Assembly: GCA_001414485.1 (NCBI GenBank)
Contig: LLEY01000214.1
Location: forward strand, 1-64,000
Reading direction: 5' to 3'
Length of the DNA stretch: 64,000 bases
Source of the DNA: Calycina herbarum
Taxonomy: Eukaryota > Ascomycota > Leotiomycetes > Helotiales > Pezizellaceae
Part shown: one piece after another, positions 24,780-35,898 of the stretch
Layout of the letters: each line of letters opens with the position of its first letter
Position numbering within the stretch: the stretch's first letter is position 1
The notes under the pieces: model-generated
Told to the model about the DNA's origin: nothing
Databases searched by the model: none
Seen by the model: only the letters and a program-made list of their open reading frames with translations
Made by a program: the position numbers and the translations under genes

Positions 24780-27700
24780 CTCGCCTGCGAGCTCTGAACC
24801 TACTACCTTATAGGTAATTTATCCTCGTCCTTATGATATTCCAGCTCGTCTATACTATCTTCCCAGCTCTGTAACTATTCTACTAAGTACCTAGGAGGCC
24901 TTAGAAGAGAAGGATTTAGAGCGTGAAACTCTTAAAGCTTATATAGGTAGCCTATAAAGTTAGAAGCTGGGTACTAGGCCGGGTCTGGCTCGCTTTGTAC
25001 CTATTGAACCCGGTATTGTAATTTTCTATAATAGCCTCTAGAGGCTAGTACTTAGTCTATATCCTATTCGTTATACCTGTTAACTATAATAGGCAGTCCT
25101 GGTTCCTATAGCTAGCCTGGTAGCGGATTGTTAGGAGCTTTGCGAAGCTTGTCTATAGAGATTATAGGCTATATTTTAATTGTCGGAGGTAGGTCGACCT
25201 GGAAAGCGTTTCTAACCTTTTCTAGGACTATATATAGACTAGCTATCTGCTGGTCGAGCTTATGGCTTAGGCGGTCTATATTCTACGTCTTTGTCGATAT
25301 ATAGACCTTGTTGCCTATAGTAAAGTCTACTGGTCGCCGGTGCTTGTTTGCTTGCTTATACTGGCGTTCCTAAGTAGCCTCGATTCCCTTATAGGCGGTT
25401 TCCTAGGCGCTGTATATATAGGTTATGTATACAACTGCTTTGTCTTGTGAAAGCTGTTTACGGACGCTTATTAGCTCTTCCGGGCTCTAGCGGACCTAAT
25501 CAAAGCTGGTACGTGGTATGTAACTAAGCTCGATTTATATAGGCGGAAGAGTTATCGAGTCCTAGGGAAGTGTAGCTTAAGTATAGTCTATAATCGGTAT
25601 TAGTTTAGACTAGTTATCCTAATAGTAGTTTATAAACGGGCGAAGGCGTTAGTTAATCTACTAGTTTATATTCTTAGTTTAACCGTCGGTTTATGTGTAT
25701 ATGGCTGTGGATAGCTTAATCTTAGTCTCTAGGATCTGGTTAAACTCTTACTAGAACTCTAAGACGAATTGTAGACCGCGGTTAGAGATAATAGTATCTG
25801 ACGGTCTGTAATAGCGTTATACGCGGTTAAGGTAGATCCGCGTAGTCTTTTTTGCGTCTGTAGTCTTTAGGTAAGGGATAGAGACAGATCTCTTACTTAG
25901 CTGGTAGATAAAGATAATAATTATATCTATCTTAGACTTGTTAGAAGGGAATTCCTTAAAATTAACTGATATATATTGCTATAGGCGATCTGGGATAGGT
26001 AAGGGGTTGAGGAGTCTAGGGGGGCGGTCTCGCGGTATATAAGAGCGACGGTAGGTCTAGTAGTTATAGACGAATCGTTGTATATCTAAACGAAGGTGTA
26101 GCTAGTAGTAGCGGTCTGTAACTAGCTTTAGAGTCTTAGATTGTCTAGGGTAGGCTACTGAGACTTGATTATAAACCTTGCTTAGTAAGTGTACTTTGAG
26201 ATCGTCGTCCTTGGGTAGGATAAGCCGTTCTTGGTATAGTAGGAGGCCGTTATAGGTTGTCTAGCTAGAGCGTTCGTCTATAGCGTACTAGCGGAGAGCG
26301 TTAAGGCCTGTACTCGTACGATTGGCTTATAGGATATTGTTAATTAAGTTATATAGTCTGTTGGCTACTCTAACAGGTGTAATATCTATAGAAGAGTCTA
26401 AGTCTAGGTCTGTAATAATCTGCGAGTCGAGATTCTTAGGCTATAAGAGGACTTATATATGAGTAGATATCTTTATTACTATTTGACTATCTACTTCTTA
26501 GTCCTAGCGAGTAAGGGAATCTGCTCGATTCTGGCTACTAGGCTTATAAGTAAGTAGGAAGTTAAATCGAGAGAGGGTTTTAGCCTAGCGGGCTTGTCGG
26601 CCAGATAAGGCTTTAGTTGTTATAAAGTACTTGAGAGCTTTATAGTCTAAAACGACCTGTATCTAGTATAGAGACCCTTCGAGCTTAGGTCTTTAGGCTT
26701 CTAGAGAACGTATAATAGCTAGTATCTCTTTATTGTGAATTAGGTAGTTAATCTTAGTAGGTATTATTGTCTTAGAGAAGTAAGCTATAGGGTGCTACTC
26801 TTAACTCAGCTGTAACTAAAGGAGTATACTGTTAAGGACGCTGTTAGAGGAATCGGTCTTAACTATAGACTTATATTACGGATTAAAGTATATAAGAAGA
26901 GGTGTATTAATAAGCCGGGCCTTCAGCTTAGAGAAGGCGTTCTAACAAGCAGGTGTCTACTAAAACGGCTAGTCTTTATAAGTTAGAGCCGTTAACAGGT
27001 GTGTAACTCGTCCGTAGTTGAGAATAAACTTCTAGTAGAAGTTATAAAAGCTAAGAAAGGACTGAATACTGTAGACTATAATAGGGCGTTCTTAGTTATA
27101 GATTGTTTCTGTCTTTTCTAGGTCTACTTTAATCCTATTAGTACTTACGTAGAAGCCTAGGTACTTCGTACGAGTAACGTTAAACTTAGATTTCTTAATA
27201 TTAGCCTGTAAGCTAGCTTTACGAAGCTGTAAAAGGACCTTATAGACGTGTTCTTGATAGTCTAGCTCGTTCTTAGAGTAAATAAGAATATTATTAAGGT
27301 AGGTAGTATAAAAGTTGTCTAAATAGTTAAAGAGTACGTTGTTTATAAACCGTTGATATGTTATAGGTCTGTTAGTTAGTCTGAAAGGTATAACTTTATA
27401 CTTATAGGCTCTGTAACGGGTCTAGAACGTTGTTAGTTCCTTAGAATTAAGGTTAATCCGAATCCAGTGAAAAGCTTGTTATATGTCTAGCTTTGTAAAG
27501 ATACGAGCCTTACTTAGTCGAGTAAGAGTTTCGTCGATTAACGGAAGAGGATACTGGTCCTTATAAGTTAGGTTATTAAGCTTATAGTAATCTATATAGA
27601 ACTGTAGAGAGCTGTTAGACTTCTTAACAAAGAGAATCGAGGCTGTAAAGGGGGCTTGGCTAGCCTTAATAAAACCTTTATAAAGGTTCTTAATAAGGTA

Positions 27701-28855
27701 TTATTTTATAGCCTAGAGCTCGTCCGTTGACTGGTGGCGGAGGGGGCTATAAGACAAGTTGTCTACGTTCCTGTCTATAAGTTCGATCTTGTGGTCGTAT
27801 AGGCGACGAGGGAGAAGAGTATCGGACGCAGCTTTGGAGAAAACGTCTGCGAGATCCTGGTAGGCTCTGGGGAGGCTTTCTTAGACCTGTAAGTTGTCTT
27901 TTTAATCTGTAAGCTTTTTTTCTATTAAGTAATTGATCTTATAAAGAGAGGTACTAAAGGCTGTAGCTTTAGTGTCTTGTAGGTTACGGCGGTATATAGC
28001 AGCATCGATAATAGCGATATCTACCGGTGGCAGGTTAAGGCGTACATGTTTTAGGCGTGCTATAGAGGCTTTACGGATATCTAAACCTGTAAGGACGCGG
28101 TTTATATTTCGTAAGTTGTTTTGGCGGTCCTAGTACTCGCTGTGACGTACGGCCAGGGGTGTAGTAGGCGGGCGCGCTAGGATCTAAGGGACTGGTAGCT
28201 CGTCGATAAGGCTTATAGATAGTTGCGGGTCTTCCTGGTATTTGCGTACGACCTGTTCTTCTAGGGCCTGATCGCGGCGATCCGCGTTAGCTTGGTGATC
28301 TAGGTTTAAGGGCCGAGTTTATAGGATCCTAGGATCTAGGAGGCGTAGCTGGACAAGGTTAGGAGAAGGAGGGAGATCTGTGGGCTATATAAGTCGGCGC
28401 TGGCGAGGGTTGAGTTATACGTTAAGCTGGTTAAACTATGTATGCCTAAGAATGAGATCTTAATAGCTAGTATTAAGGAGGACTATAGGGACGTTGTACT
28501 GTTTACGGCCGTCTATGTGTAAGTGAAGAATAATATAGCGGTCCGTGGACTGTCGACTCTGTCTGTCAAAGCCGCGAACTATAATAGGAGTAGGAAGAGT
28601 ATAAATAGTTAAAGGGAAGAAGTGAGCCAGCCTCTAAGCGAACTTTGTACTAATGAGTACGAAGCTGTTTACTCTAGTATTAGCTAGAGCAGAGGTTTTA
28701 AATCCGTATTTATTGAAAACTAAGTTATAAGAGACTGTGAACTGTTTTCCTCTAAGTAGCTGACTTAGATCGATAGCTAACTGGCTAGGACCTTGGTAAA
28801 GCAAGCCTAGAGGGGAGACTTTCCCTAGACTTGGTTGTTTTCCGACTGTCCTGAG
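24780..28855 (-). pseudogene. Element G pol relic (PR-RT-RH-IN-chromodomain)
   Basis: Minus strand: protease near 28430-28700; RT near 27000-27600 with the YxDD box as YLNNILIYSKNE; RNase H about 26550-26900; integrase near 25480-26100 with a decayed catalytic site (IISNRGLQF, normally SDRG); and a chromodomain-like C-terminus at about 24790-25080 (YPASNFIGYLYKL, FHALNPSLLRPPRYL). The order is that of Ty3/gypsy chromoviruses. Confidence 0.75.
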
Positions 28856-28859
28856 TTAG

Positions 28860-29799
28860 ACGTAGGCTTCGTAAGCTTATTAACGTCTGTAATAGGCTTA
28901 GAGTTCTTAGGGCATTCGCGGGCATAGTGCCTAGTCCTCTTATACTTGAAGTAGGCGTTGTCCGGTTCCTTACAAGCAGGCGTTAGTTTACGTAATAGTC
29001 TATAAAGGCGGGGGGCCGGGGTAGGGGAGGTTGTACGGAACGCAGTTTGAGTAGTAGTGAAAGTTCTAGCTGGGCAGGAGGTAGTAGTAGCAGTTGTAGG
29101 CCGGGGGATGAGACAAGCGGTCTATAAGTTGCTTCTATAGAGCTGAAGTCTTCGTAAGTTCTTGTTAATAAGTCGACACTTGTTTGCTAGGGCTGTACTT
29201 GTAAGTAGGACGTCTAAGAATAGTAAGACGGACTGTTGTAGAGGTGGTGTAAGCTTGTTATATAAGTCGGGCTGTAAGTCGTCTGTCGAGATCCGTCTAG
29301 TACCTGTAAGGTATAAGAAGCGAGTATAGAAGGTTACGAAAGTCTCGTTATCTCTTATAATAAGCCGGCGGAATTCGATATAGGCGTCTTACGCTTTAAA
29401 CGGGTTTTCTAGGATATCTGTAAGATATGTGATCATTTCTTTTATAGACTGAAACGGCTTAGGTCCCTTCTAGTAATAGGGCGCGAGATGCTTCTAAGTA
29501 ATATCAGCTGTATAGTTAAAAACGTAAGCTATCTTTGCTTCCTCTAGCTTAAACATAGAGGCGTTGATAAGGAACTTGTCCTTAATCTAGATCTTCTAGT
29601 TATCGAAGGTTAGAGACGAGCTATCTGTTAGGGGCTTAGTATCTTTAAGCTTAACTGTAAACGACCTGTGTTATCTAGTTTTAGACGGGGTATTCCCTTG
29701 TGGAGGGGTACGGACGTTGTCTAGTTGTTCTCGTAGTAGGCGGACCTGTTTTAGGGCTGTAGCGAGCTGTTGAGCGTCTGTAGGCTGGTCGGCAGACAT
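28860..29799 (-). pseudogene. Element G gag relic
   Basis: An ATG at 29799 opens MSADQPTDAQQLATALKQVR, a typical fungal gypsy gag start with a coiled-coil-like head. It continues with FMKLEEAK-like gag core and ends with a CCHC zinc knuckle at 28910-28985, where two Cys are now Tyr (YFKYKRTRHYARECP). A handful of stops break the frame. Confidence 0.75.
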
Positions 29800-30018
29800 C
29801 GTTGTAGACGACTTAGTTATAAGGATAGAGGGTATAGGTGGAAGAGCCCTAGGCTCTTATGCGCGGTAGTGGGCGCGGGTACGCGGGGCTGTATAAGGCG
29901 CTGGTAGCATCTACGGGCGGTCTATATAGACTGTAGGTGTTGTGTTAGAATCGTAACAGATATTCTAATCCTTTCTAGGAGTAGTAGTAAATAGAGAGAA
30001 GAAGGGAGCTTTAGATAA

Positions 30019-30348
30019 TATAACAAACCTAATCTACTAGCCCTCTAGTAGTTATCCTTACCTATAGTATATATAGGTATAGCGGATAATTAGAGAAGTA
30101 AGAGGTGGTTTAATTAAAGATCTAAAGCTACAGAAGAGAAGAGAAGGAAAGAGGAGACTTCTAGAGGTCCTATAATATAGAGATAGCTAAGGAATCGATA
30201 AGTTATAGGAATGTCGATCCGTTTGTAGAAATGGTTCCTAGCCTAGGTAGGAATAGTTCTAGGCCAGGCCAGGAATGGCAGGCTTTTGCGGACGCCGGCG
30301 AGCAGCCGTACGCGAGTCACGTGCTCGGCGGTGGCCAGGTCCGTAACA
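30019..30348 (-). repeat. 5' LTR of element G
   Basis: Pairs with 24428-24757. The outermost bases are TATAAC here against TGTGAC in the other copy. Confidence 0.92.
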
Positions 30349-32859
30349 AGAAGATTAAGATATTATCTAGATAATAGATTACTATTACTCTTAGAAGATC
30401 TCTTAAAATATTATTATTTTATCTCTAATATATAGCTAGTATATTATAGAGTCTAAATAGTATAACTGTATATTTATAAAGGCTTAATAGTAAGGTAAAT
30501 ACTATCTTCTATTCATCTCTAACTTTTATTTATATAAGTTTATAAGTGTTTTATTAATCTAGTTTTATAAATCGTACTACCTTATCTAACTTATCTTATA
30601 AGTATTAGCTAGGTAGTAGTAGATAAGTGTCCTTAACTATAACGTGATTTACTTCTTAGTAATTAATATATACTCTTCTATCTAAGTTATCTTTCTTTTT
30701 AATAATAAGTATATTTAAGGTAATTAGTAACTTAGATCTTTTAATATATCCTTTTCTAATACCTTCTTTTATATAACTTTCTATTCTCTATAAGCTTTTC
30801 TAGTTATATAACTGAAGCTTTTACTTTAAGAGGTAATAACCCTCTTTTAATTTAATCTTATAATTTTATAAGTAATGTTCCAATAAAGCTTATAAGTCTT
30901 CTAGGTTTTCGAACAAAGCTCTAAATTCTCTATACTATATAGATATTTCGTTATTAGCTTTCTTACTAATCTATAGAGGACCTTAGATAAGGTGTTCTAG
31001 CGCTTTAGAAGAGGTAGCGCTAACCTTGTTCTAGTCTTAAAGTTATAAATATAAACTCTTATATTTATATTATATAAAAGTTATTATTCTAGCTTTCTAG
31101 TTAATTTCTAGATTATATTCCTAAATCTATAGTATACTAAGTATTACTTCCTTACTCTCTATTTTAATAATATTAAATTATATATCTAAGTAGTATTCTT
31201 TAATATTAACTTTTATTAAGATAGTTTACTAATTAATAATTCTATTTTAATATATAATATCTATTCTATTAACTACTCTTAATTAATATAGTCTTATCTC
31301 TTTAATTAGAATATTTAGCTTTTCCTAAGCTATTAAAGAGATAAAGTTACTTATTACTCCTAAGTCTATTATAACTTATAACTTTTTTCCTCTTATTTCT
31401 ATAGTTATTACTAATTATCTTTCTTCTAAAGTAGTATTTAATTTTACTTTAATATATTAGACTTTAAAAGATTAATTTTCTTAATTATAATTCTTTCTCT
31501 CTTTATCCTTATACTATAAAAAGAATCTTACTCTTTCTCTATTAGTATATACTATCTTATATACTAATCTATATTCTACGATTCTTATAGTTTTAGGAAT
31601 TCCTTTTATAAATTACTTTAGTATTTATTTATAATTATATTAGATCTATTTATAACTAGTTTCTAAAATAGCTTTTATAGACTATAGTTCTTTCTTATAT
31701 AGATAATCTAAAGTAGCCTCTAGTATACTTATCTCTAGTTTTATATAATAAACCTTAAATATATAGTCTTTTAAATTCTTTTCTCTAATAGCTTAAATCT
31801 AGGACTAAGGAAAGAATACTACTCCTTTCTTATTAGATAAAGCTACCTTGTATATCTAATAATATTCTACTATTCTAGTAGGTTCTAGTAAAATTCCTTT
31901 AAATCGTTTCTATAATAACTAATCTAAGGTTAGACTTAGTTTATATCTTATCTATTATACTATTATTTCTTAAACTGTTTCTATAAACTATAGTTCTCTT
32001 ATTAATAGATAGTATAATTCTTCTAGTTCTATTTTAGCCTATCTAGTTATATTAAGCTCCCTTTACTCCTAGAATAGTATACTAAATAGTTATTATAAGT
32101 TGTATTTTCTAAATACTAGCCTATTATTTCTAATTAGTATAACTATAATATATTACTCGAATTCTCTTAGTATAACATCTTTAAGTAGTATTCTAAGAAA
32201 AGGGGTTTTAATTCGTTTCTTAAATCCTATTAGAACTTACTATGTCTATATACTGGTTTCTTCTAAGATATCGTATACCTTTTATACGTTCTTAATCTTA
32301 GAATAAGTAAGTCTTTTAACTTGTGATTAGTAGTATATAGGTTCTTTATCCTTAATAGTTTCTTATCTAGTAATTAGGCTAACTAAAGTTATTATCTTAG
32401 AGTTATTTCTTATAACTATATATGTTATTAAGATAGTTAGGTTAACTTCTTATATTATATAAGGACTCTAGAAATCTGGTTTCTAGTTATTAATATATAC
32501 TTATTAATTTCCTGATTTAAAGGTTCTAAGGAAAGCTTAAGTTTCTCTAACTTCGGGGTCTTTATTTTTTATTTCTTCTTTTAAACTAGAAGATAAGTCT
32601 AATGTTTCTAAAGAACTAGTTAATAGTAGTAATTCGTATTCCTTTTAAAGAGGTTACTTAGATTCTATTACTACTTATATATTATAATATTCTTTAAAGA
32701 GTAGATTCCTATTATTATTAGTATCTTAAATACTACTAACTTCTTTATTATTCTTAATCTATATTCTATATTCTTATACTTTAAGCTCCTTATCTATAAG
32801 TTTAATACGATTAGTTAAGGCTACCTATTATTAAATAGTAGTATTAATTTATTTCTTTC

Positions 32860-33700
32860 TCTTAGAGTGTTTCTTCTTACTATACTTATTTACTTTATAA
32901 CCTAGTAGGCTATAATTATAATATAATTTCTACTTACGTCGACGATTTCGCTCTTCTTAGGAAAGTCCTCCTTTCTTTAGAAAGGTTTTCTTCTATATAG
33001 CGTTTACCTTCTTATTATGTTTATTAGTATAAGAGTACTTTTACCTCTCTAACTCTTTGCTTTTTTCCTTATACCTAGGGTTACTCTTTCTAAATTTATA
33101 TAGGCGGTTATCTAACTAGATAACTTCCTTAATTATACCTGTAATAGTTAAGAACTATATATTCTACTTAGCTATTTCCTTATAGATATATATCTTTAAT
33201 CCTTTATAAAAGAGTTCTATAAGAGTAATAGTATCCTATTCTAACTTTATCTTATAATATTAAAATTTGTTAGTATAATTTATTACTAATCTAGTTTAGT
33301 ATAACTCTAAAAGCTTATATATAGCTGTTTAGATTATATCAAAGTCTCTAAAGACTTTCCTAATAGTTGTTTTAAATCTTCTCTAAGATTTAAATATAAT
33401 CTTAGTTAATTCTATCTTTCTATCTTTATTCTTATTCTTAAAAAAGTCCTTTAAGTATAGCTAGGCCTATTCTAATACTAATCCTCTAAGGTAGGAGATA
33501 GTAAAGATAGTTCGTAAGTTATAATTACCTTCGAACTTATTAGAGTTAAAGTTAAAGTAGATGTCTATTTAGAGAAGGAATAAGTTAAGTTCCTTTTGCT
33601 TCTTATAATATATATCTAGTATCTTAACTTTAATAGACTTAAGTACTTCGACCTTATAGAGCTCGGGGGCGTCTGGTATACTAACATTGCCGTCGTTCCT
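32860..33700 (-). pseudogene. Element C gag relic
   Basis: The minus-strand translation near the 5' LTR begins around DAPELYKVEVLKSIKVKIL and continues with NKFEGNYNLRTIFTISYLRG, a retrotransposon-gag pattern. A CCHC remnant lies at 32860-32945 (KLYYNYSLLGYKVNKYSKKK). Multiple stops. Confidence 0.65.
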
Positions 33701-33842
33701 AGTTAACTGTGTCCTAGCAGGTGTTCTTCTAGTTACACTTCTAGATGTTCCTATAACGTTGACTCGACTAACATTTAGGCTAGCTACTACGGCGAGGGTT
33801 GTTAGAGCTATGGCGACTGAACTTCTAAGCAGGTGCTTAAAG

Positions 33843-34308
33843 TATAACGAAACTTAAATAAACTAAACAAAGATAACTAAGTCTCGAAGGTTAGTATATA
33901 GGTAAGAAGTATAGATACGCCGGGTTGTTTACTTAGAAGTGAACTCGTTACTTATATTAAAGATATTAAATAAGATAATAAGATTAATTACTAAAGTTGA
34001 GTATAAAGCTCCTATCTAATAGCAGAAGTGCTAGTCTTATATAGAACCTTCATTCCTAAGTACAACGCTCACATCGCTCGCGTCGCTCGCGATTAAGGCG
34101 ATTAGAGCGATGTAGGCGATCACGTTACATAACTGCACGTGACTTCCAACATTACTACAACAGTGAGATCCTGAAATCCCCAAATGTCCTTCGCATTACT
34201 GATTTCCTCCTGGATTTCCTCCTGTGTTACCTTCCATTCCTGGATGTTATGCCTTGTCCTGTCAGAACGCCGTCTGGACTACTTACCACGCAACCGTGGT
34301 TCGTGACA
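33843..34308 (-). repeat. 5' LTR of element C
   Basis: The outer half, from about 34060, keeps normal GC content (ccttccattcctggatgttatgcc), whereas its partner shows the same positions as T/A. This copy is therefore the better guide to the original LTR. Confidence 0.88.
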
Positions 34309-34313
34309 TCACC

Positions 34314-34342
34314 TTTGTTTAGTCTGTTTGAGTTTCGTTACA
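34314..34342 (+). repeat. 3' LTR of element A, terminal part
   Basis: This completes the LTR begun at 20641. It matches the end of the 5' LTR at about 5054-5082 with a few transitions. Confidence 0.85.
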
Positions 34343-34640
34343 CACCTCCTCTTCTAGTATAGTTAATTTATAACGATTAGGTCGTGTTTCGTCGCGAGGA
34401 GTTTAGCCAGCTATTCTGTCCCTAAGTATAGTTCTAGGGACCCTATACAGTTTTACTATAGTCCGAGTATTTATTGTCTTAGATGAACGAATAGCCTTAA
34501 TAGCTAGAATGATTCGAGCTTCTTTAGTTTAAACTTCCATATGAAGTAGTTGAGAAAACGCGTGTCAAAGTTAGTAGAGTAGAATGTGAGGAAAAGTAGG
34601 CGACTCGATAATATAGGCGACTCGATAATAAACCACGTTA

Positions 34641-34925
34641 CTTGATTCAGAGATACTTTATTTAGAGATATAATTTAGAAATAATATATCTTAGAGATAT
34701 TACTTCTTAGAGATATTACTACTTAGAAATATATTCTTAGAAATATTTTACTTTTAGAGATATTTTAATTTTAGAGATCTAGTTTATTAGTAATATTATT
34801 ATATTTTAAAGAATAGTTAAAGATATTTTATTAAAGACTTAGAGATATATTCTTAAAAGTATCTTAGAAATATAGCTTATTTTCTTAGAAATATTATTAT
34901 ACTTAGAAATTTTACTTATCACTGT
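34641..34925. repeat. Degenerate AT-rich short tandem repeat
   Basis: About a dozen imperfect copies of a unit close to CTTAGARATATTAYT run from the edge of element D to the end of the AT-rich block. No coding signal. Confidence 0.6.
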
Positions 34926-35254
34926 TTCAAAATTAGTTTTAGGATATTACCAGGGAGTGGTCCCTAAGACGCAATTCTATCAAATACCCCATAGTTCTCA
35001 TATGAACACTGGACGTCTTTTGCAGTGTGATTGGGAAATCTTCATGTTTACAGGATATAAAAATGTGCAGTCAGTATTGAAAAGAATGAGATTTCTCTAT
35101 TAGTCTACGAAAGTAGCACTCTAAAGATACACGCAACGCGATGCGGTTGAAGCCACCATATAAATTCCGCCTTCAAACCAATTGCGTCTTACAAACTCTC
35201 AATTTAGACGCACTTCACCGTGATCCTCAAAATTGCAGCTTACAAACCCAATCG
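34926..35254. other. Intergenic, nothing recognised
   Basis: Normal composition resumes here. Only short chance open frames are seen. Confidence 0.5.
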
Positions 35255-35760
35255 TCATTCCCTCGTGGGCCTTCCAGCCAGAGCTTCGGCTACCATTTCC
35301 AGACCAAGAACTTTTGCAGCATCCAATAGATTTGTTAATGGGGTCAAGCCTATATACAGTGGATAGGTCTGGTCGCCCTCACCTGGGTATTGCTTGTGTG
35401 ACTCGACATATCTTAGGGTTTGGAACCAGGATTCGTATATGTTTTCATTTGTCAGTGATCTGGCTGATGTGAGTTTCTTCGTTATTCTTTGCATGTTCCA
35501 TCCAGAACTCAGCGGCGTAAGCAACAAACGGATATTTGAGAATACGGAACGGTCACGGATCTGGGTGTCCAAGGATGGTCCGGACGAAAATGGTTCGTTT
35601 GAGAGACAAGGATTGCATGTCTTGGTCCTCATGATTTGGTTCTAGGAAAATTTCCGTCAATACTTTTGGGGTATTTGAGGACGATGTAAGGGAACACAAG
35701 TATGCAATTTGAACATTAAAAAATCCAATATGGTAGGAATAGGTCATGGCATTGAAGCTA
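35255..35760 (-). pseudogene. Decayed NACHT/ankyrin-type gene fragment
   Basis: Minus-strand translation gives TPKVLTEIFLEPNHEDQDM, then after a TGA (after ILGHPDP) PFRILKYPFVAYAAEFW and MEHAKNNEETHISQ. A one-base frame shift leads to NENIYESWFQTLRYVE and PLTNLLDAAKVLGLEMVAEAL. The order of a PFxxYAAxxWxxHA segment followed by an ankyrin-like PLxxAAxxGxxxVxxxL unit is typical of the region after the NACHT/winged helix in fungal NLR-ankyrin proteins. With one stop and one frame shift and no start, it is best read as a remnant. Confidence 0.45.
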
Positions 35761-35898
35761 ACAAAAACAGCAAGTTCTTAATTAAGACTAATTCATGTGC
35801 AAACGCTGACAACAAGAACAAAATGAAAGCTGGTTATTAATGCGGGTTCGACTTCATTATCGTACAAAAAGAAATGACTGATAGTACAACACACAGAT

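Larger units (their letters stand above)
24428..30348 (-). mobile_element. Ty3/gypsy LTR retrotransposon G, nested in C
   Basis: 330-bp LTRs at 24428-24757 and 30019-30348 start TGTGACAAACC and end GTAACA. The target duplication AGAAG is exact at 24423-24427 and 30349-30353. The purine tract inside the left LTR reads AAAGAGGGGGGTAA on the minus strand, so the element runs right to left. About 5.9 kb, and the least decayed of the retroelements here: the LTR differences I see are about a dozen, all transitions. Confidence 0.92.
21521..32850 (-). pseudogene. Element C pol relic, interrupted by G
   Basis: On both sides of element G the minus strand reads as Ty3/gypsy pol. RT sequence around the insertion joins across the AGAAG duplication (FLEKEEEYKRYIKEVL on the left side). 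An integrase-to-chromodomain tail lies at about 22220-23500. All frames are broken. The short open frame at 32100-32306 on the other strand is a by-product. Confidence 0.65.
21058..34308 (-). mobile_element. Ty3/gypsy LTR retrotransposon C, inserted in A's 3' LTR
   Basis: LTRs are at 21058-21520 and 33843-34308 (463 and 466 bp). The target duplication TCACC is exact at 21053-21057 and 34309-34313. On the minus strand a purine tract CTAAGAAGGGGATAG precedes the left (3') LTR. LTR sequence and purine tract are recognisably the same family as element A, with a different middle (U3) part. The internal region encodes gag near the right LTR and pol leftwards, with a chromodomain-like relic at about 22220-22400. 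Element G interrupts pol at 24428-30348. Confidence 0.88.
4637..34342 (+). mobile_element. Ty3/gypsy LTR retrotransposon A (host of B, F and C)
   Basis: The 5' LTR (4637-5082, 446 bp) matches a 3' LTR that is split: 20641-21057 plus 34314-34342, again 446 bp in total. The split is caused by insertion of element C. Flanking five-mers are TATCT (4632-4636) and CACCT (34343-34347), which would be a target-site duplication after C-to-T decay. A purine tract AAGAAGGGAATAG precedes the 3' LTR. The internal region (plus strand) reads gag, protease, reverse transcriptase, RNase H, integrase and a C-terminal chromodomain in that order, interrupted by element B at 7686-15515 and element F at 16312-18146. 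The element is dead, with many stops. Confidence 0.85.
3803..34638 (-). mobile_element. Pogo/Fot1-like DNA transposon D (outermost, split by element A)
   Basis: The left end ACGTAGTTTATTATCGAGTC at 3803 and the right end, ending CGATAATAAACCACGT at 34638, are inverted repeats flanked by TA on both sides (3801-3802 and 34639-34640). The element's own sequence is only 3803-4636 and 34343-34638, about 1.13 kb; the rest is gypsy element A and what is nested in it. On the minus strand the right part encodes a psq-type helix-turn-helix (TKEARIILAIKAIRSSKT). The left part continues with the second DNA-binding helix region (LKTRFNRVYDFQRVLYEDP) and the C-terminal tail with a CCHC-like knuckle remnant. 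The DDE catalytic core expected between these is absent, so this copy was internally deleted and non-autonomous even before decay. Confidence 0.75.

Noticed and set aside
32100..32306. Plus-strand 68-codon frame
   Set aside because: Antisense to element C pol; composition reflects AT bias.
3340..34925. CRISPR array or satellite centromere as explanation for the AT-rich block
   Set aside because: No regularly spaced identical repeats; the block is fully explained by nested transposons with RIP-like bias. A centromere role cannot be judged from sequence alone.
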